DNA of 64,000 nucleotides from an uncultured Alphaproteobacteria bacterium. Lineage in GTDB: Bacteria; Pseudomonadota; Alphaproteobacteria; RF32; CAG-239. The DNA is taken from the NCBI GenBank assembly GCA_944390315.1, contig CALXPO010000012.1, positions 1-64,000 on the forward strand, written 5' to 3'. A model generated the notes under the pieces. The model had not been told where the DNA came from and did no database searches. It saw only the letters and a program-made list of their open reading frames with translations. The position numbers and the translations under genes are program-made. Shown here piece after piece: positions 1-9,033 of this stretch (its first letter is position 1; each line of letters begins with the position of its first letter).

Positions 1-167
1 GTGCCGTAGAATTGCCGGAAGGAACAGAGATGGTAATGCCTGGAGATAATATCCGCATGAAAGCCACTTTGATTCACCCGATTGCAATGGAAGAAGGATT
101 GCGTTTTGCTATTCGTGAAGGCGGTCATACTGTTGGTGCCGGTGTTGTTTCTAAGATTATTAAATAA
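1..167 (+). CDS. tuf: Elongation factor Tu, C-terminal fragment (cut by window edge)
   Basis: The open frame enters from the left edge and ends at TAA 165-167. The visible 54 residues are the end of EF-Tu domain 3, with the MPGDN segment, the [19 protein letters not shown] stretch and the GAGVV(S)KI ending typical of the family. EF-Tu delivers aminoacyl-tRNA to the ribosome as a GTP complex. The GTPase domain lies outside the window. A strong terminator follows at 198, so this is the end of its transcript. Placement next to rpmH is unusual, since tuf normally sits with fusA/rpsJ or secE. It may be one of two tuf copies. Confidence 0.96.
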   Translation, partial: AVELPEGTEMVMPGDNIRMKATLIHPIAMEEGLRFAIREGGHTVGAGVVSKIIK

Positions 168-197
168 TCTAAAACAATACGGATAGTTTTTCAGAAA

Positions 198-229
198 TGA
201 GCTCTTAAGAAAACTTAAGAGCTCATTTT
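198..229 (+). terminator. Rho-independent terminator after tuf
   Basis: A perfect 12-bp inverted repeat (TGAGCTCTTAAG / CTTAAGAGCTCA) with an AAAA loop is followed by TTTT. It lies 30 bp after the tuf stop codon. Confidence 0.85.
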
Positions 230-236
230 GTATAAG

Positions 237-366
237 TTACTTTACAGAAAACCCGAATTTAACTCTGGATAGAAACGCTAAGGTGTTGGAAACAAAACCG
301 TTCTACGCCAACGTGCGTGGTCAAACTATTAAGGTTTAGACCAATTTAGAATTCTTAGTTTAGTGA
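237..366 (-). repeat. Five-hairpin intergenic repeat, copy D (decayed, inverted)
   Basis: Read on the minus strand, this stretch aligns along its whole length with the repeat at 41030-41165. Shared blocks include TTTGACCACGC, GTTGGCGT, CCAACACCTT and GGGTTTTCTGTAA. Many substitutions have weakened the hairpins: the CCACGC/GCGTAG stem keeps 5 of 6 pairs, and the terminal CCCCGAGT/ACTCGGGG stem is largely lost. It fills the gap between the tuf terminator and the rpmH promoter and contains no gene. This is the oldest-looking of the four copies. Confidence 0.8.
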
Positions 367-459
367 AAATATTTTTAAACCAACGGTAAAAACTAATAAA
401 CAATATTTAATACCTAAAGATATACATAAAGATGAAAAACATAAAAGTTGATTTTTTGT

Positions 460-488
460 TTGACTCTTAAGCCAAAACAAGTTATTAA
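460..488 (+). promoter_or_regulatory. Predicted sigma-70-type promoter for rpmH-rnpA
   Basis: TTGACT (460-465) and TATTAA (483-488) are separated by exactly 17 bp. They lie about 70 bp upstream of rpmH and downstream of the tuf terminator, as expected for the start of the rpmH-rnpA-yidD-yidC transcript. Confidence 0.6.
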
Positions 489-557
489 CAAGGTGAAAAA
501 ACCGAGGACCTTCATTAAAGAAGGCTTTAAATAACTATAATAAACCGGAGAAATAAA

Positions 558-692
558 ATGAAACGTACTTATCAACCTTCAAAATTAGTAAGATCACGCC
601 GTCATGGTTTCCGTACACGTATGGCAACCCAAGGTGGACGTAAAGTTTTGGCTGCTCGCAGAGCAAGAGGACGCGCTAAAATTTGTGCCTAA
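558..692 (+). CDS. rpmH: 50S ribosomal protein L34
   Basis: A 44-residue basic protein starting [19 protein letters not shown], with the (T)RMAT..GR.VL.ARR.(R)GR segment that defines bacterial L34. Length matches the family. L34 is a late-assembly protein of the large ribosomal subunit. CCGGAG at 545-550 is the ribosome binding site. It is the first gene of the conserved rpmH-rnpA-yidD-yidC cluster; rnpA begins 12 bp after its stop. Confidence 0.97.
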   Translation: MKRTYQPSKLVRSRRHGFRTRMATQGGRKVLAARRARGRAKICA

Positions 693-704
693 GGTCTGAG
701 GCAA

Positions 705-1109
705 ATGCCTATTTTTTTCAAATTAAAAAAGCGTAAAGATTTTGTACGCGCATCAAAATCAGGTATTTCTATTGCTACTCGTAATATGGTTATTCAAGCC
801 GTTTTTCAAAAAGAAAATATGGCAGAGAGTGCTCGTATAGGATATACAACAACAAAAAAAATAGGAAAAGCCAATGTAAGAAATCGTTGCCGTCGGCGGC
901 TTCGTGCCGCGGCGGCATTGTTTTTTGCCAACCTGGCTCTGCCAAATGTAGATTATGTTTTTATTGCACGATATAATACAGCCAATAGCAACTGGCAGGA
1001 TTTATGCAAAGATATGCAATATGGTCTGAAAAAAATTAACAAATTATTGAACGGAGAAACAGATTGTGCTGAGCAAAATGATAAAACTTCCGTTTCTGCT
1101 ATTAATTAA
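705..1109 (+). CDS. rnpA: Ribonuclease P protein component
   Basis: 134 residues. The N-terminus ([17 protein letters not shown]) and the RNA-binding segment [14 protein letters not shown], a variant of the RNR motif, identify RnpA, the protein subunit that helps RNase P RNA remove 5' leaders from tRNA precursors. Length is typical. The gene follows rpmH by 12 bp, and its 3' end overlaps the start of yidD by about 40 bp, so the two are probably translationally coupled. Confidence 0.95.
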   Translation: MPIFFKLKKRKDFVRASKSGISIATRNMVIQAVFQKENMAESARIGYTTTKKIGKANVRNRCRRRLRAAAALFFANLALPNVDYVFIARYNTANSNWQDLCKDMQYGLKKINKLLNGETDCAEQNDKTSVSAIN

Positions 1110-1329
1110 ATTTTATCAGAAAATCATCTCCCCCCTTCTTCCGCATGTTTGCCGCTACCAACCGACATGCTCTCAGTATATGTTGGAAGCTATTCAAATC
1201 CATGGGGTAATAAAAGGTATTTATCTCGGCATCAAACGTTTGCTTCGCTGTCACCCATGGGGAGGTTCAGGTTATGATCCGGTTCCGCCTAAAGACAATA
1301 TTCAAAAACAAGATAAAAACTTGCATTGA
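1066..1329 (+). CDS. yidD: Membrane protein insertion efficiency factor YidD
   Basis: 87 residues from GTG 1066, or 83 from ATG 1078; both overlap the end of rnpA. The protein has the YidD core: an N-terminal hydrophobic helix ([15 protein letters not shown]), then CRYxPTCSxY, an LLRCHPW segment and G(Y)DPVP. It is a small membrane-associated factor thought to assist YidC in inserting inner-membrane proteins. It lies between rnpA and yidC in the usual order. Confidence 0.93.
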   Translation: MLSKMIKLPFLLLIKFYQKIISPLLPHVCRYQPTCSQYMLEAIQIHGVIKGIYLGIKRLLRCHPWGGSGYDPVPPKDNIQKQDKNLH

Positions 1330-1385
1330 AAATAAATACTGCTATATTCGTTTAGATATAAAAATTTTACAGGAAAACAAACAAG

Positions 1386-3044
1386 ATGAACGACGATATT
1401 AAAAGTTTTTATATGGCAATAATTCTTTCACTTGCCTTAATATTTGCCACCAACTATTTTTTCAGCAAAAAAGGAATAACTCCGTCAACAGAAACCGTAA
1501 CTGTTGCCGCTCCGGCAGATGAAGAAATTTCTGATGATAAAAATCAGGTTGAAAACGTCGTTCTTTCAGTTGAAGATGCGGTTAAAACAGCTCCTAACGT
1601 AAAGATAGAAACACCTGCATTAATCGGAAGTTTTCGTACCCGCGGCTTTCGTATAGACAATCTTTGGCTCAAAAAATATAAACAAACTTTAGCCGAAGAC
1701 AGTCCCGACGTTGAATTACTCTCCCCCGCCAAAACCGCTAATCCTTACTATGCAGAATTTGGCTGGCTTTCTGCCGACAACTCTGTCAAAGTCCCGACTG
1801 CCGACACTCTGTGGACAGTAAAAGGCAAAGAATTAACACCGCAAACCCCTGTCGTTTTAGAATGGAATAACGGACAAGGTCTAAAATTTGTAACACAGAT
1901 ATCTGTTGATGAAAATTATTTATTTTCCATTACTCAATCCGTTGAAAATAATACCAACAAAAATATTACCTTATACCCTTATGGTCTGATTGCTCGCAGT
2001 CCTGTTTTTACGGGCAAAAACAGTATTGTTCATGAAGGCATGATTGGTGTTCTTGATAACACTTTGGAAGAAATCAGATATGATGACTTGGATGATGAAA
2101 ATCAAGAATTTGAAACCAAAGGCGGTTGGCTCGGTTTTTCGGACCGTTATTGGTTTTCTGCTCTGATTATGAACAAAGATGCCCAGAGCAAAACAAAATT
2201 CAGTAAAAATAAAAATAACATGTACCAAACAGACTTTGTCGGTGCACCCATAACCATTGCTGCCGGTTCGGTTGGAACAGAACAAAATATGCTCTATGCC
2301 GGTGCTAAAGAAATCAAACTTTTGGATCAATATACCGAAGACAAACAAATTTCAAAATTTGATTTGGCTGTTGATTTCGGATGGTACTATTTCTTAACCA
2401 AACCGTTCTTCTATATTCTCGACTTCCTGTATGGGCTTATCGGCAATATGGGTTGGGCAATCTTACTGTTTGCGGCATTACTCAGACTGGTTATGTTTCC
2501 TATTGCCAACAAATCATATGAGAGTATGGCAAAGATGAAAAAAATCCAACCCAAAATAAAAGAATTGCAGGAAAAATACGAAGATAAAGTTAAATTGCAG
2601 CAAGAAACTTTGGAACTTTATAAAAAAGAAAAGATAAATCCGGCCGCAGGTTGTCTGCCGATGTTTATTCAAATTCCGGTATTTTTCTCATTGTATAAAG
2701 TATTAAATATCGCTATTGAAATACGCCACGCGCCGTTTATCGGTTGGATTAAAGACTTGTCCGCCCCAGATCCGCTGACCTTGTCGGTTATAACTCATTT
2801 ACCGATTCCCGGATTTTTGGATATTGGCGTTTGGCCGATTGTTATGGGCTTAACAATGTATATTCAACAAAAGCTCAACCCAACTCCGACCAGTAAAGAT
2901 CAAGCCAGAATGTTTGCTTTACTCCCGCTTATCTTTATGTTTATGATGGGACATTTTGCTTCGGGATTGGTCATCTACTGGACTTTAAGCAATATTCTCT
3001 CAATTATCCAACAACGTGCTATCGTTAAAAAGAATATGGGATAA
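1386..3044 (+). CDS. yidC: Membrane protein insertase YidC
   Basis: 552 residues. An N-terminal transmembrane helix (about residues 8-26) is followed by a large periplasmic beta-domain (about 60-330) as in Gram-negative YidC. The C-terminal insertase domain has five membrane helices, including the LLRLVMFPI segment whose arginine lies in the hydrophilic groove, and the [22 protein letters not shown] segment. It inserts inner-membrane proteins with or without SecYEG. It follows yidD by 56 bp, and engB starts 4 bp after its stop. Confidence 0.97.
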   Translation: MNDDIKSFYMAIILSLALIFATNYFFSKKGITPSTETVTVAAPADEEISDDKNQVENVVLSVEDAVKTAPNVKIETPALIGSFRTRGFRIDNLWLKKYKQTLAEDSPDVELLSPAKTANPYYAEFGWLSADNSVKVPTADTLWTVKGKELTPQTPVVLEWNNGQGLKFVTQISVDENYLFSITQSVENNTNKNITLYPYGLIARSPVFTGKNSIVHEGMIGVLDNTLEEIRYDDLDDENQEFETKGGWLGFSDRYWFSALIMNKDAQSKTKFSKNKNNMYQTDFVGAPITIAAGSVGTEQNMLYAGAKEIKLLDQYTEDKQISKFDLAVDFGWYYFLTKPFFYILDFLYGLIGNMGWAILLFAALLRLVMFPIANKSYESMAKMKKIQPKIKELQEKYEDKVKLQQETLELYKKEKINPAAGCLPMFIQIPVFFSLYKVLNIAIEIRHAPFIGWIKDLSAPDPLTLSVITHLPIPGFLDIGVWPIVMGLTMYIQQKLNPTPTSKDQARMFALLPLIFMFMMGHFASGLVIYWTLSNILSIIQQRAIVKKNMG

Positions 3045-3048
3045 TTTT

Positions 3049-3696
3049 ATGGAAAATATCAATCCGAAATTTAGTGAAGAAGAACTGGCTGCCGGCAAAA
3101 AATTACCGACGGTCGGTTGCAATTTTGTCTTGGGCGTAGCCTCGTTAAAACAACTTCCTCCTGATAATGAAATGGAAGAAATCGCTTTTGCCGGCCGTTC
3201 CAATGTCGGCAAATCGAGCTTAATAAACGCTCTGACAGGCAAAAAAAATCTAGCAAAAACTTCAAGTACACCCGGACGCACACAACAACTCAATTACTTT
3301 AATTTGGCTGATAAATTATATCTGGTCGACCTCCCCGGCTATGGTTTTGCTCAAGCTCCTGAAAACATGGTTAAACAGTGGCAAAAAATGATTTTTGCTT
3401 ATTTACAAGGTCGAGTTAATCTCAAACGGGTATTTTTACTTATTGATTCGCGTCATGGCATAAAAAAAGTTGATAAAGAAATTATGGAAATGCTGGATAA
3501 AGCTGCTGTCACTTATCAAATAATACTCACCAAGAGCGATAAAATTTCCGGTAGCACACTCTTAAAAATTTACCAAGAAACAAAAAGCGAAATAGCCAAG
3601 CACGCCGCAGCTTATGTTGATATAATTGCCACCAGCTCCGAAAAAGGATTCGGCATTGATGAATTACGGGCAGAGATAGCCAAATTAACTAAATAA
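3049..3696 (+). CDS. engB: Ribosome biogenesis GTP-binding protein EngB (YsxC/YihA)
   Basis: 215 residues from ATG 3049. An upstream in-frame ATG at 3016 lies inside yidC and is less likely. It shows the TRAFAC GTPase motifs: G1 [11 protein letters not shown]2/G3 [11 protein letters not shown] and DLPGYG, and G4 TKSD. EngB is needed for large-subunit assembly. The yidC-engB order is common in alphaproteobacteria, and the 4-bp spacing indicates one transcript. No clear terminator follows. Confidence 0.95.
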   Translation: MENINPKFSEEELAAGKKLPTVGCNFVLGVASLKQLPPDNEMEEIAFAGRSNVGKSSLINALTGKKNLAKTSSTPGRTQQLNYFNLADKLYLVDLPGYGFAQAPENMVKQWQKMIFAYLQGRVNLKRVFLLIDSRHGIKKVDKEIMEMLDKAAVTYQIILTKSDKISGSTLLKIYQETKSEIAKHAAAYVDIIATSSEKGFGIDELRAEIAKLTK

Positions 3697-3927
3697 TCTT
3701 TCTTAAGCCATAAGTATGGTGCATACATAAGCAAAAATTTTGCTAAAAAATTTTATAAAATATCCAAATAAAATTAGCATATTGATTAAAATAAAAACGA
3801 CATCTTCCAAACATAAAAAGAAACAAGAAAACAAATTGCCTTAAAAATTTTATTTGACATTGAAAAACTTTGGTATACCTTCTTTTCAGACAAAAATTTT
3901 TATATATACATTTTAAAAAAAATATTT
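3697..3927. other. AT-rich intergenic stretch after engB
   Basis: 231 bp without a credible open frame. It contains TTGACA at 3854-3859 and TATACC at 3874-3879, but the 14-bp spacing is short for a standard promoter. I see no repeat or RNA gene here. Confidence 0.5.
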
Positions 3928-4560
3928 ATGGGTACAAAAAATTTTCTGTTTAACCTACAAACATTAAAATCAAATTATTTTAGTTCCAAAAAAGACAACA
4001 AACCTTGCATTATGACTTTAGCACAAACAAGGGGACTGTCTGAAAGTGAAATCATAAAACAGTACAAACCGGCACTAATCCATCCCAAAGTGCATATTCC
4101 TCTTGAAAACCCTGAAGCAATAAAATTTCCATTGTCGACGGAAGAAATTAATACCATCAAAAACAACCTCCGATATGTGTGGTGTGATGGTTACGAGGAT
4201 ACAAAATGGATGCCTCGACAATGCAAATATCTCGGCATACGTCTCTCAAAGAGTTTTATTTTACATGAGACCGTATGCGATTCCACATGGCAATGGGGAG
4301 TTCATCTGCTTACAAAAAAATGTAAAGCAAGAAGAATAAAACTAGACGAATTGCGACTTTTGGATTTAGTTTGGGATGAAGTTTCTAACATGCGTGTAAA
4401 AGCTGAAGATGCACCGCTTCCGACAGAAACAACATTCTGGATTGAAAAGGTAAATATAAAGAATTCTCAATACGATTGGGCAAACCGTAAAGGAGATATT
4501 TATCAACATCCTACGGAAGGAAGAGCCTGTTTATTGCTAGCTGTACAAAATCTTTATTAA
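3928..4560 (+). CDS. Hypothetical protein, orphan next to tRNA-Arg
   Basis: 210 residues that I do not recognise. There is no signal peptide or membrane segment. The centre and C-terminus are rich in Trp, Cys and charged residues (YVWCDGYEDTKWMPRQCKYLG and DSTWQWGVHLL), suggesting a compact soluble domain. The start at ATG 3928 has no good ribosome binding site, and ATG 4012 is an alternative. It stands alone, with its own terminator just downstream, in the only stretch of the first 10 kb that lacks conserved synteny. Beside it is a duplicated tRNA 3' end, so acquisition with a tRNA-targeting element is possible but unproven. Confidence 0.6.
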   Translation: MGTKNFLFNLQTLKSNYFSSKKDNKPCIMTLAQTRGLSESEIIKQYKPALIHPKVHIPLENPEAIKFPLSTEEINTIKNNLRYVWCDGYEDTKWMPRQCKYLGIRLSKSFILHETVCDSTWQWGVHLLTKKCKARRIKLDELRLLDLVWDEVSNMRVKAEDAPLPTETTFWIEKVNIKNSQYDWANRKGDIYQHPTEGRACLLLAVQNLY

Positions 4561-4564
4561 ACTC

Positions 4565-4602
4565 ACAAGAGCGGTCGTTTTAAACGAGCGCTCTTGTTTA
4601 AT
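4565..4602 (+). terminator. Terminator after the orphan gene at 3928
   Basis: CAAGAGCG and CGCTCTTG pair around an inner TCGTTT/AAACGA stem, followed by TTTAAT. It lies directly after the stop codon at 4560. Confidence 0.8.
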
Positions 4603-4659
4603 TTAGAATGTATTTCAGTAATAATAAAAGCGATAAACCAAAATCAATATATTATGACA

Positions 4660-4759
4660 AGACCGCAGCGCGCCGAAAACCATTATCAAAAAAAATACAA
4701 AGATTTTAAAAAAATAAAACTCCGATTCCTCGGAGTTATAAAATGGCGCGCTCGGCGGG
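4660..4759 (-). repeat. Direct repeat DR1: duplicated tRNA-Arg 3' end plus terminator
   Basis: About 100 bp nearly identical to 4952-5051, starting GACCGCAGCGCGCCGAAAA and ending with GGCGCGCTCGGCGGG. On the minus strand the last 16 bp are the 3' terminal 16 nt of the tRNA-Arg gene including CCA. A copy of its terminator (4718-4737) is also inside the repeat. The remainder of the tRNA is absent here. This is what a site-specific integration scar or an unequal duplication leaves behind. Confidence 0.75.
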
Positions 4760-4951
4760 CCGGAGTATAAAGAACAACCGCTGCTCCGGTTGTTTTTTGC
4801 CGACGGGCGAAGTTTGATTGGACTTTTTAGTTTAGGTGCAAACCAAACGCAAAAGTCCTAGCAAACAAGTGACCGCAGACACTTGCCTATTGCCGAGCTT
4901 TTTAAAGCGATGGCAGAGGCTAGTAGCCAAGACCGAACTCACTTGTGAGGA
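4760..4951. other. Spacer between the two tRNA-Arg-associated repeats
   Basis: 192 bp with no open frame. It holds a terminator-like hairpin on the plus strand (AACAACCG / CGGTTGTT followed by T6, about 4773-4800). There is also a GGACTTTT/AAAAGTCC inverted repeat near 4820-4860 and a CAAGTG/CACTTG pair near 4867-4886. The minus strand near 4935 reads GTGAGTTCG, matching the tRNA-Arg T-arm, which may be a remnant of a second tRNA copy. No function is apparent. Confidence 0.45.
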
Positions 4952-5051
4952 GAAGACCGCAGCGCGCCGAAAATTATTATCAAAAAAATACAAAGATTTA
5001 AAAAAATAAAACTCCGATTCCTCGGAGTTATAAAATGGCGCGCTCGGCGGG
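4952..5051 (-). repeat. Direct repeat DR2, overlapping the real tRNA-Arg 3' end
   Basis: Second copy of the repeat at 4660-4759, with a few single-base differences, mostly in A-runs. It contains the tRNA-Arg terminator (AACTCCGA/TCGGAGTT, 5010-5029, T-rich on the minus strand) and the last 16 nt of the intact tRNA gene. Confidence 0.75.
5010..5029 (-). terminator. Terminator of tRNA-Arg
   Basis: On the minus strand an 8-bp stem (AACTCCGA/TCGGAGTT) with a GGAA loop is followed by TTTATTTTTTT. It lies 6 bp beyond the encoded CCA. An identical hairpin is present in the upstream repeat at 4718-4737. Confidence 0.8.
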
Positions 5052-5112
5052 ATTCGAACTCACAACCTTCTGATCCGTAGTCAGATGCTCTATCCAATTG
5101 AGCTACGAGCGC
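5036..5112 (-). tRNA. tRNA-Arg (anticodon ACG)
   Basis: The minus strand gives a full cloverleaf. The acceptor stem is GCGCTCG/CGAGCGC, the D-arm is GCTCAATTGGATAGAGC and the anticodon stem is TCTGA/TCAGA. The 7-nt loop CTACGGA reads anticodon ACG. The T-arm contains GTTCGAATC, and the discriminator G is followed by an encoded CCA. The A34 would be converted to inosine by TadA to read CGU, CGC and CGA. The gene is flanked by a direct duplication of its 3' end. Confidence 0.96.
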
Positions 5113-5256
5113 ATTGCTTTAACACAGCTTTAATAGCGCTTTTTATTTTTTTTTGCAAGTAAAATTTAAACAAATTTAAATTTTTTCTGTTAAAAAAAGG
5201 ATAAAAATTGAATCTACTTGTTTTTTAATAAAAAAATACTTCTAAGGTTTACTAAA

Positions 5257-6066
5257 ATGAAAAATTTTGTTCAACAATTGATTGCTTGTATATCCGTCAT
5301 AACACTTTGTTCATGCAGTACTCCTCGTTTTCCGACTTTATTACAAGAAAACCAACAAACGCAAACTGAGCAAGAAAACGGCATTCAAGGCGCAAAATTT
5401 AACAGTTTTGTTGAACAAAAAACCGTCATATATCGCGAACAATACCAGCAAATTAAATCAAGTTATAAAAAAATAGCCGAAAACAATAGTCTGAAAGAAC
5501 AAGATAATATAAAAAATTTGGAACAAAAAATTTCTGTTTTAACAGATGCCATTAACTATTCTCTGAATGATAAAAGGGCAACAAACAAAGATAAATCGGA
5601 ACTTAAATTATTATCTAAACAGTGTAGCGATTTATTATCAACAATAAGACAAGAAAAAACACCAGACTCAATAACTACCGCACAAACCACTCCCCATACA
5701 ACAACATCGTACGCAGAAAAAGAACCCGCAATTAGCCCAAACACACCTCTTTTTGGCACAAAAGCCAATTTAGAAGGCGAAAAATTGCTAAGCAGCGGCA
5801 AAAAACCGGCCTTGGTCATAAAGGCAGCAACAGAATATGAAACAGCGCTCAACACTATTGTAAAAGCGACAGCCAATTCTCAAAATCAAATGGGTATAGA
5901 CATCATAAACTTGACAACCCCTCAAGAAGCCTCGCAAACCGCACAATTTGCTTATGCCGTTTATAAAGAAATAATCTTGATGGGAATGGACGAAGATAAG
6001 GTTACACTTAGTCAAAAAACAGATGCAACAATAAAAGAATCTGCCATTTTAGTATACACGCGCTAA
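5257..6066 (+). CDS. Hypothetical coiled-coil lipoprotein
   Basis: 269 residues from ATG 5257 (AAGG nearby); an upstream in-frame start at 5218 would bury the signal peptide. A short signal sequence ends in a lipobox with L17-C-S-C20, so Cys20 is probably lipidated. Residues about 50-130 are rich in Gln, Lys, Glu and Leu and look coiled-coil. A Thr/Pro-rich linker and an Ala-rich helical C-terminal part follow. I do not recognise the family. It is convergent with rodA, with 1 bp between stops, and monocistronic. An envelope location is inferred from the signal only. Confidence 0.7.
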   Translation: MKNFVQQLIACISVITLCSCSTPRFPTLLQENQQTQTEQENGIQGAKFNSFVEQKTVIYREQYQQIKSSYKKIAENNSLKEQDNIKNLEQKISVLTDAINYSLNDKRATNKDKSELKLLSKQCSDLLSTIRQEKTPDSITTAQTTPHTTTSYAEKEPAISPNTPLFGTKANLEGEKLLSSGKKPALVIKAATEYETALNTIVKATANSQNQMGIDIINLTTPQEASQTAQFAYAVYKEIILMGMDEDKVTLSQKTDATIKESAILVYTR

Positions 6067-6067
6067 G

Positions 6068-7207
6068 CTAATCTTTTCCCAAATTTGTATCTTTATTAAT
6101 ATAAAAAGCCATAATTATGCCAAAGCTGGTGCAAACCGAAAGCATAACCGTACCGCCGTAAGAAATCAAAGGCAACGGAATTCCTACCACAGGTAAAAGA
6201 CCAAGCACCATAGCCATATTGATAAATATATAGAGAAAATAATTAGTAGCCAATCCGATAATTACCAATTTACCAAAATAGCTGGTTGTACGCATGGCAA
6301 AAGAATAGCTTTTGATTAAAATTATCATATTAATCAAAATCATTATAATTCCCCCAATAAGACCGAATTCTTCCGAAAACATCGTAAAAATAAAATCGGT
6401 ATGTTTTTCAGGTAAGAAATTAAGATGACTTTGTGTCCCATTCAAAAATCCTTTTCCGAATATTCCTCCGGACCCAAGAGCTATTTTAGATTGCATAATA
6501 TGATAACCCGCACCGAGAGGATCTCTCTCCGGATCCAAAAAAGTAAGCACACGCTGCCGTTGATAGTCGTGTAAAAAGTGCCAGGCAATCGGCATAAGTA
6601 TGGCAGCAACACCTCCTAAAGCCAAAAATTTCCATACCTGCACGCCTACAACAAAAAAGATAACCGTTGTTGTAAATAAAAGCATTAAAGCAGTACCTAA
6701 ATCTGGCTGAGCCATAATCAACACGGCCGGGATAAAAGCCATTAAAGCAGGAGTAATAATACCTCTCGTCGTCTCTATATTTTGCAACGTACTGCCGTGA
6801 AAATATTTTGCTAAAGCTAAGACCAAAGCTAATTTCATTAATTCGGACGGCTGAATTTTTATAAATTTCAAATCAATCCAACGAGTGGCGCCCATTCCCG
6901 TATGACCGGCAACTTCTACAACAATAAGCAAAACTAAAGTCACAAAATAAAACGGATAAGCATATCGTAAAAACCACTTAACATTTAGCAAAGCAATAGT
7001 CAGCATAATTACAAAGCCCAATCCGAAGCGAATCATATGATTAATTGCCCAACCGTCCCAACGACCGTTTGCCGCTGAATAAAGCATCATAACACCGATT
7101 GCCGCAAGTAAAATGATTAGGGCAAAATAGCTGAAGTTAAGATTATGCAATTTTTCCTTCAGGGTAAGATTTGGGTTGTGCAAACCGAGTTTATAGTGTT
7201 TATACAT
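6068..7207 (-). CDS. rodA: Peptidoglycan glycosyltransferase RodA (SEDS family)
   Basis: 379 residues with about ten membrane helices. The SEDS signatures are present: WIDLKFIKIQPSELMKL, QPDLGTALML, and the FGLIGG and ISYGG segments near the C-terminus. RodA polymerises glycan strands during cell elongation together with PBP2. Its start codon shares one base with the mrdA stop at 7207, so the two genes are translationally coupled. It is the last gene of the minus-strand cluster mreC-mreD-mrdA-rodA. Confidence 0.95.
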   Translation of the reverse strand: MYKHYKLGLHNPNLTLKEKLHNLNFSYFALIILLAAIGVMMLYSAANGRWDGWAINHMIRFGLGFVIMLTIALLNVKWFLRYAYPFYFVTLVLLIVVEVAGHTGMGATRWIDLKFIKIQPSELMKLALVLALAKYFHGSTLQNIETTRGIITPALMAFIPAVLIMAQPDLGTALMLLFTTTVIFFVVGVQVWKFLALGGVAAILMPIAWHFLHDYQRQRVLTFLDPERDPLGAGYHIMQSKIALGSGGIFGKGFLNGTQSHLNFLPEKHTDFIFTMFSEEFGLIGGIIMILINMIILIKSYSFAMRTTSYFGKLVIIGLATNYFLYIFINMAMVLGLLPVVGIPLPLISYGGTVMLSVCTSFGIIMAFYINKDTNLGKD

Positions 7208-9030
7208 TATTTGCCTTTCTCATAATCAATTTTAAGAGCTTCCAACAGAAGTTTTGAACCTATAGGAGCGGCAACAGCGGAACCGCTTCCACCATGTTCG
7301 ACAGCGACGGCGACGGCATATTTCGGATTATCTTGAGGAGCATATCCGACAAACAAGGCGTGTTCACGATAGCGCCAAGGGATTTCTTGGGATTTTAGCA
7401 CACCTTTTTCCCGTTCTTTTAGAGTTATTCTTCGAACTTGAGAAGTCCCTGTTTTACCGCACATTTTTTGTCCATGGAAATCAAAAAAAGCTCCTCTGGC
7501 CGTTCCCCCCTGACTGTTTACAACCGCACACATGCCTTCTTTAACAAAATCTAAATATGCTTTATTTACGGGAATATATTTTACCGAGCTGATTTTTTCT
7601 GCCGTTACCGGAATAAACGTCGGTTTAACCATTTTGCCGCCGTTAGCAATTCTCGAAGTCATAACGGCTAGTTGTAAAGGAGTTGACATAACATAACTTT
7701 GCCCGATTCCCGCAATTGCGGTTTCCCCAATCTGCCATGGTTCTCCTCTGGTTTCCATTTTCCATTTTTTATCAGGTATCAAACCTCTTTTTTCACCGGC
7801 AAGTTCTATTTCTGTCAGCTCACCTAAGCCAAAACGACGAGCCATGGCCGCTATTTTTTCTATTCCGACTTCTTTAGCTACTTCGTAGAAAAAGATATCG
7901 CAAGAATGCTGTAAAGCCTCAACAACATTCAAATCACCATGTCCGGCTCTTTTCCAGCAGTGAAAATAATGGTTTCCTATTTGCATTCGACCCGAACAAT
8001 ACACTTTGGTATCTTTCGTTATAATTCCTTCTTCCAGCGCTGCTAATGCAACAATCATTTTAAATGTTGATCCCGGTGCATATTGACCGGCAATGGCTTT
8101 ATTAAGAAGAGGCGTTTTTTCGTTATTAAGCAATCCGCTATAAATTTTTGAGCTGACACCGTTTACAAAATCGTTTGAGTCGTAAGACGGAGTAGAAACA
8201 AAAGCCAGAACTTCACCGGTATTAACATTCATTAAAACAGCGGCACCGCTTTCTTCTCCATACAAATCAAAGGCCTTTTGCTGCAATCTGGCATCAATGG
8301 TCAATTGTAGTTTTTCACCGGGCTGTCCTTCGTTGCGGTCAATTTCTTTCATGACTCTACCGAGCGCATTCACTTCCAATTGAAGACTGCCGCTTTTCCC
8401 TCGCAATTGTTTTTCAAATTGCCTTTCAATTCCATCTTTACCAATTTTAAAACCCGGTACTTCAAGCAAAGGATCACTATCTCTTTGCAAATCTTTTTCT
8501 GACACGGCGGCAACATAACCTAGCAAATGAGCTGTTTTTTCACCATAAGGATAATACCGATTTAATCCATCATCAATAATGACTCCCGGAATATCAGGTA
8601 AAGCCAATAGAAGTTTGCTCATTTCTTCCCATCCGAGACGATCTTTAATTTTTATCGGCACAAAACGACGATATTTTTTCAAATCTTCTTTGATTCTTTT
8701 TTCTTCAGCTTCGGTCAAAGGTAAAATTTTTTTCACTTTTGCCAAAGTATCATCAATACTGGCCGTTTGTTCGGCAACAATCATAGCTTGAAAATTTTGT
8801 TCATTTCCGGCCAATATTTCACCGTTTCTATCAAAAATTTCACCCCGAGGCGGAATGAGCAATCGCGTAGAAATTCTATTTTCATCAGCCATATTACTAA
8901 ACTTATCCGCTTGATAAACCTGCAGATAGTATAATCGGATAATAATCAAAAACAGTAAAAACATTTGAACAGCCACCCAAATCAGGGTTCTGTTCATAAG
9001 CATTTTTCCTTTATCGCTGTCTCTGTTCAT
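7207..9030 (-). CDS. mrdA: Penicillin-binding protein 2 (elongation transpeptidase)
   Basis: 607 residues. A short cytoplasmic tail and one N-terminal membrane helix (about residues 13-33) are followed by the PBP dimerisation domain, with the RGEIFDRNG segment, and the transpeptidase domain. Active-site motifs are visible: S-x-x-K in APGSTFK near residue 317, S-x-N-type SCD in the LQHSCD segment, and KTG in CGKTGTSQ near residue 525. PBP2 cross-links peptidoglycan made by RodA. It lies 3 bp downstream of mreD. Confidence 0.96.
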   Translation of the reverse strand: MNRDSDKGKMLMNRTLIWVAVQMFLLFLIIIRLYYLQVYQADKFSNMADENRISTRLLIPPRGEIFDRNGEILAGNEQNFQAMIVAEQTASIDDTLAKVKKILPLTEAEEKRIKEDLKKYRRFVPIKIKDRLGWEEMSKLLLALPDIPGVIIDDGLNRYYPYGEKTAHLLGYVAAVSEKDLQRDSDPLLEVPGFKIGKDGIERQFEKQLRGKSGSLQLEVNALGRVMKEIDRNEGQPGEKLQLTIDARLQQKAFDLYGEESGAAVLMNVNTGEVLAFVSTPSYDSNDFVNGVSSKIYSGLLNNEKTPLLNKAIAGQYAPGSTFKMIVALAALEEGIITKDTKVYCSGRMQIGNHYFHCWKRAGHGDLNVVEALQHSCDIFFYEVAKEVGIEKIAAMARRFGLGELTEIELAGEKRGLIPDKKWKMETRGEPWQIGETAIAGIGQSYVMSTPLQLAVMTSRIANGGKMVKPTFIPVTAEKISSVKYIPVNKAYLDFVKEGMCAVVNSQGGTARGAFFDFHGQKMCGKTGTSQVRRITLKEREKGVLKSQEIPWRYREHALFVGYAPQDNPKYAVAVAVEHGGSGSAVAAPIGSKLLLEALKIDYEKGK

Positions 9031-9033
9031 GGG

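Noticed and set aside
3854-3879. TTGACA...TATACC as a promoter for the orphan gene at 3928
   Set aside because: The spacing is 14 bp, too short for a standard sigma-70-type promoter; kept only as a note in the intergenic entry.
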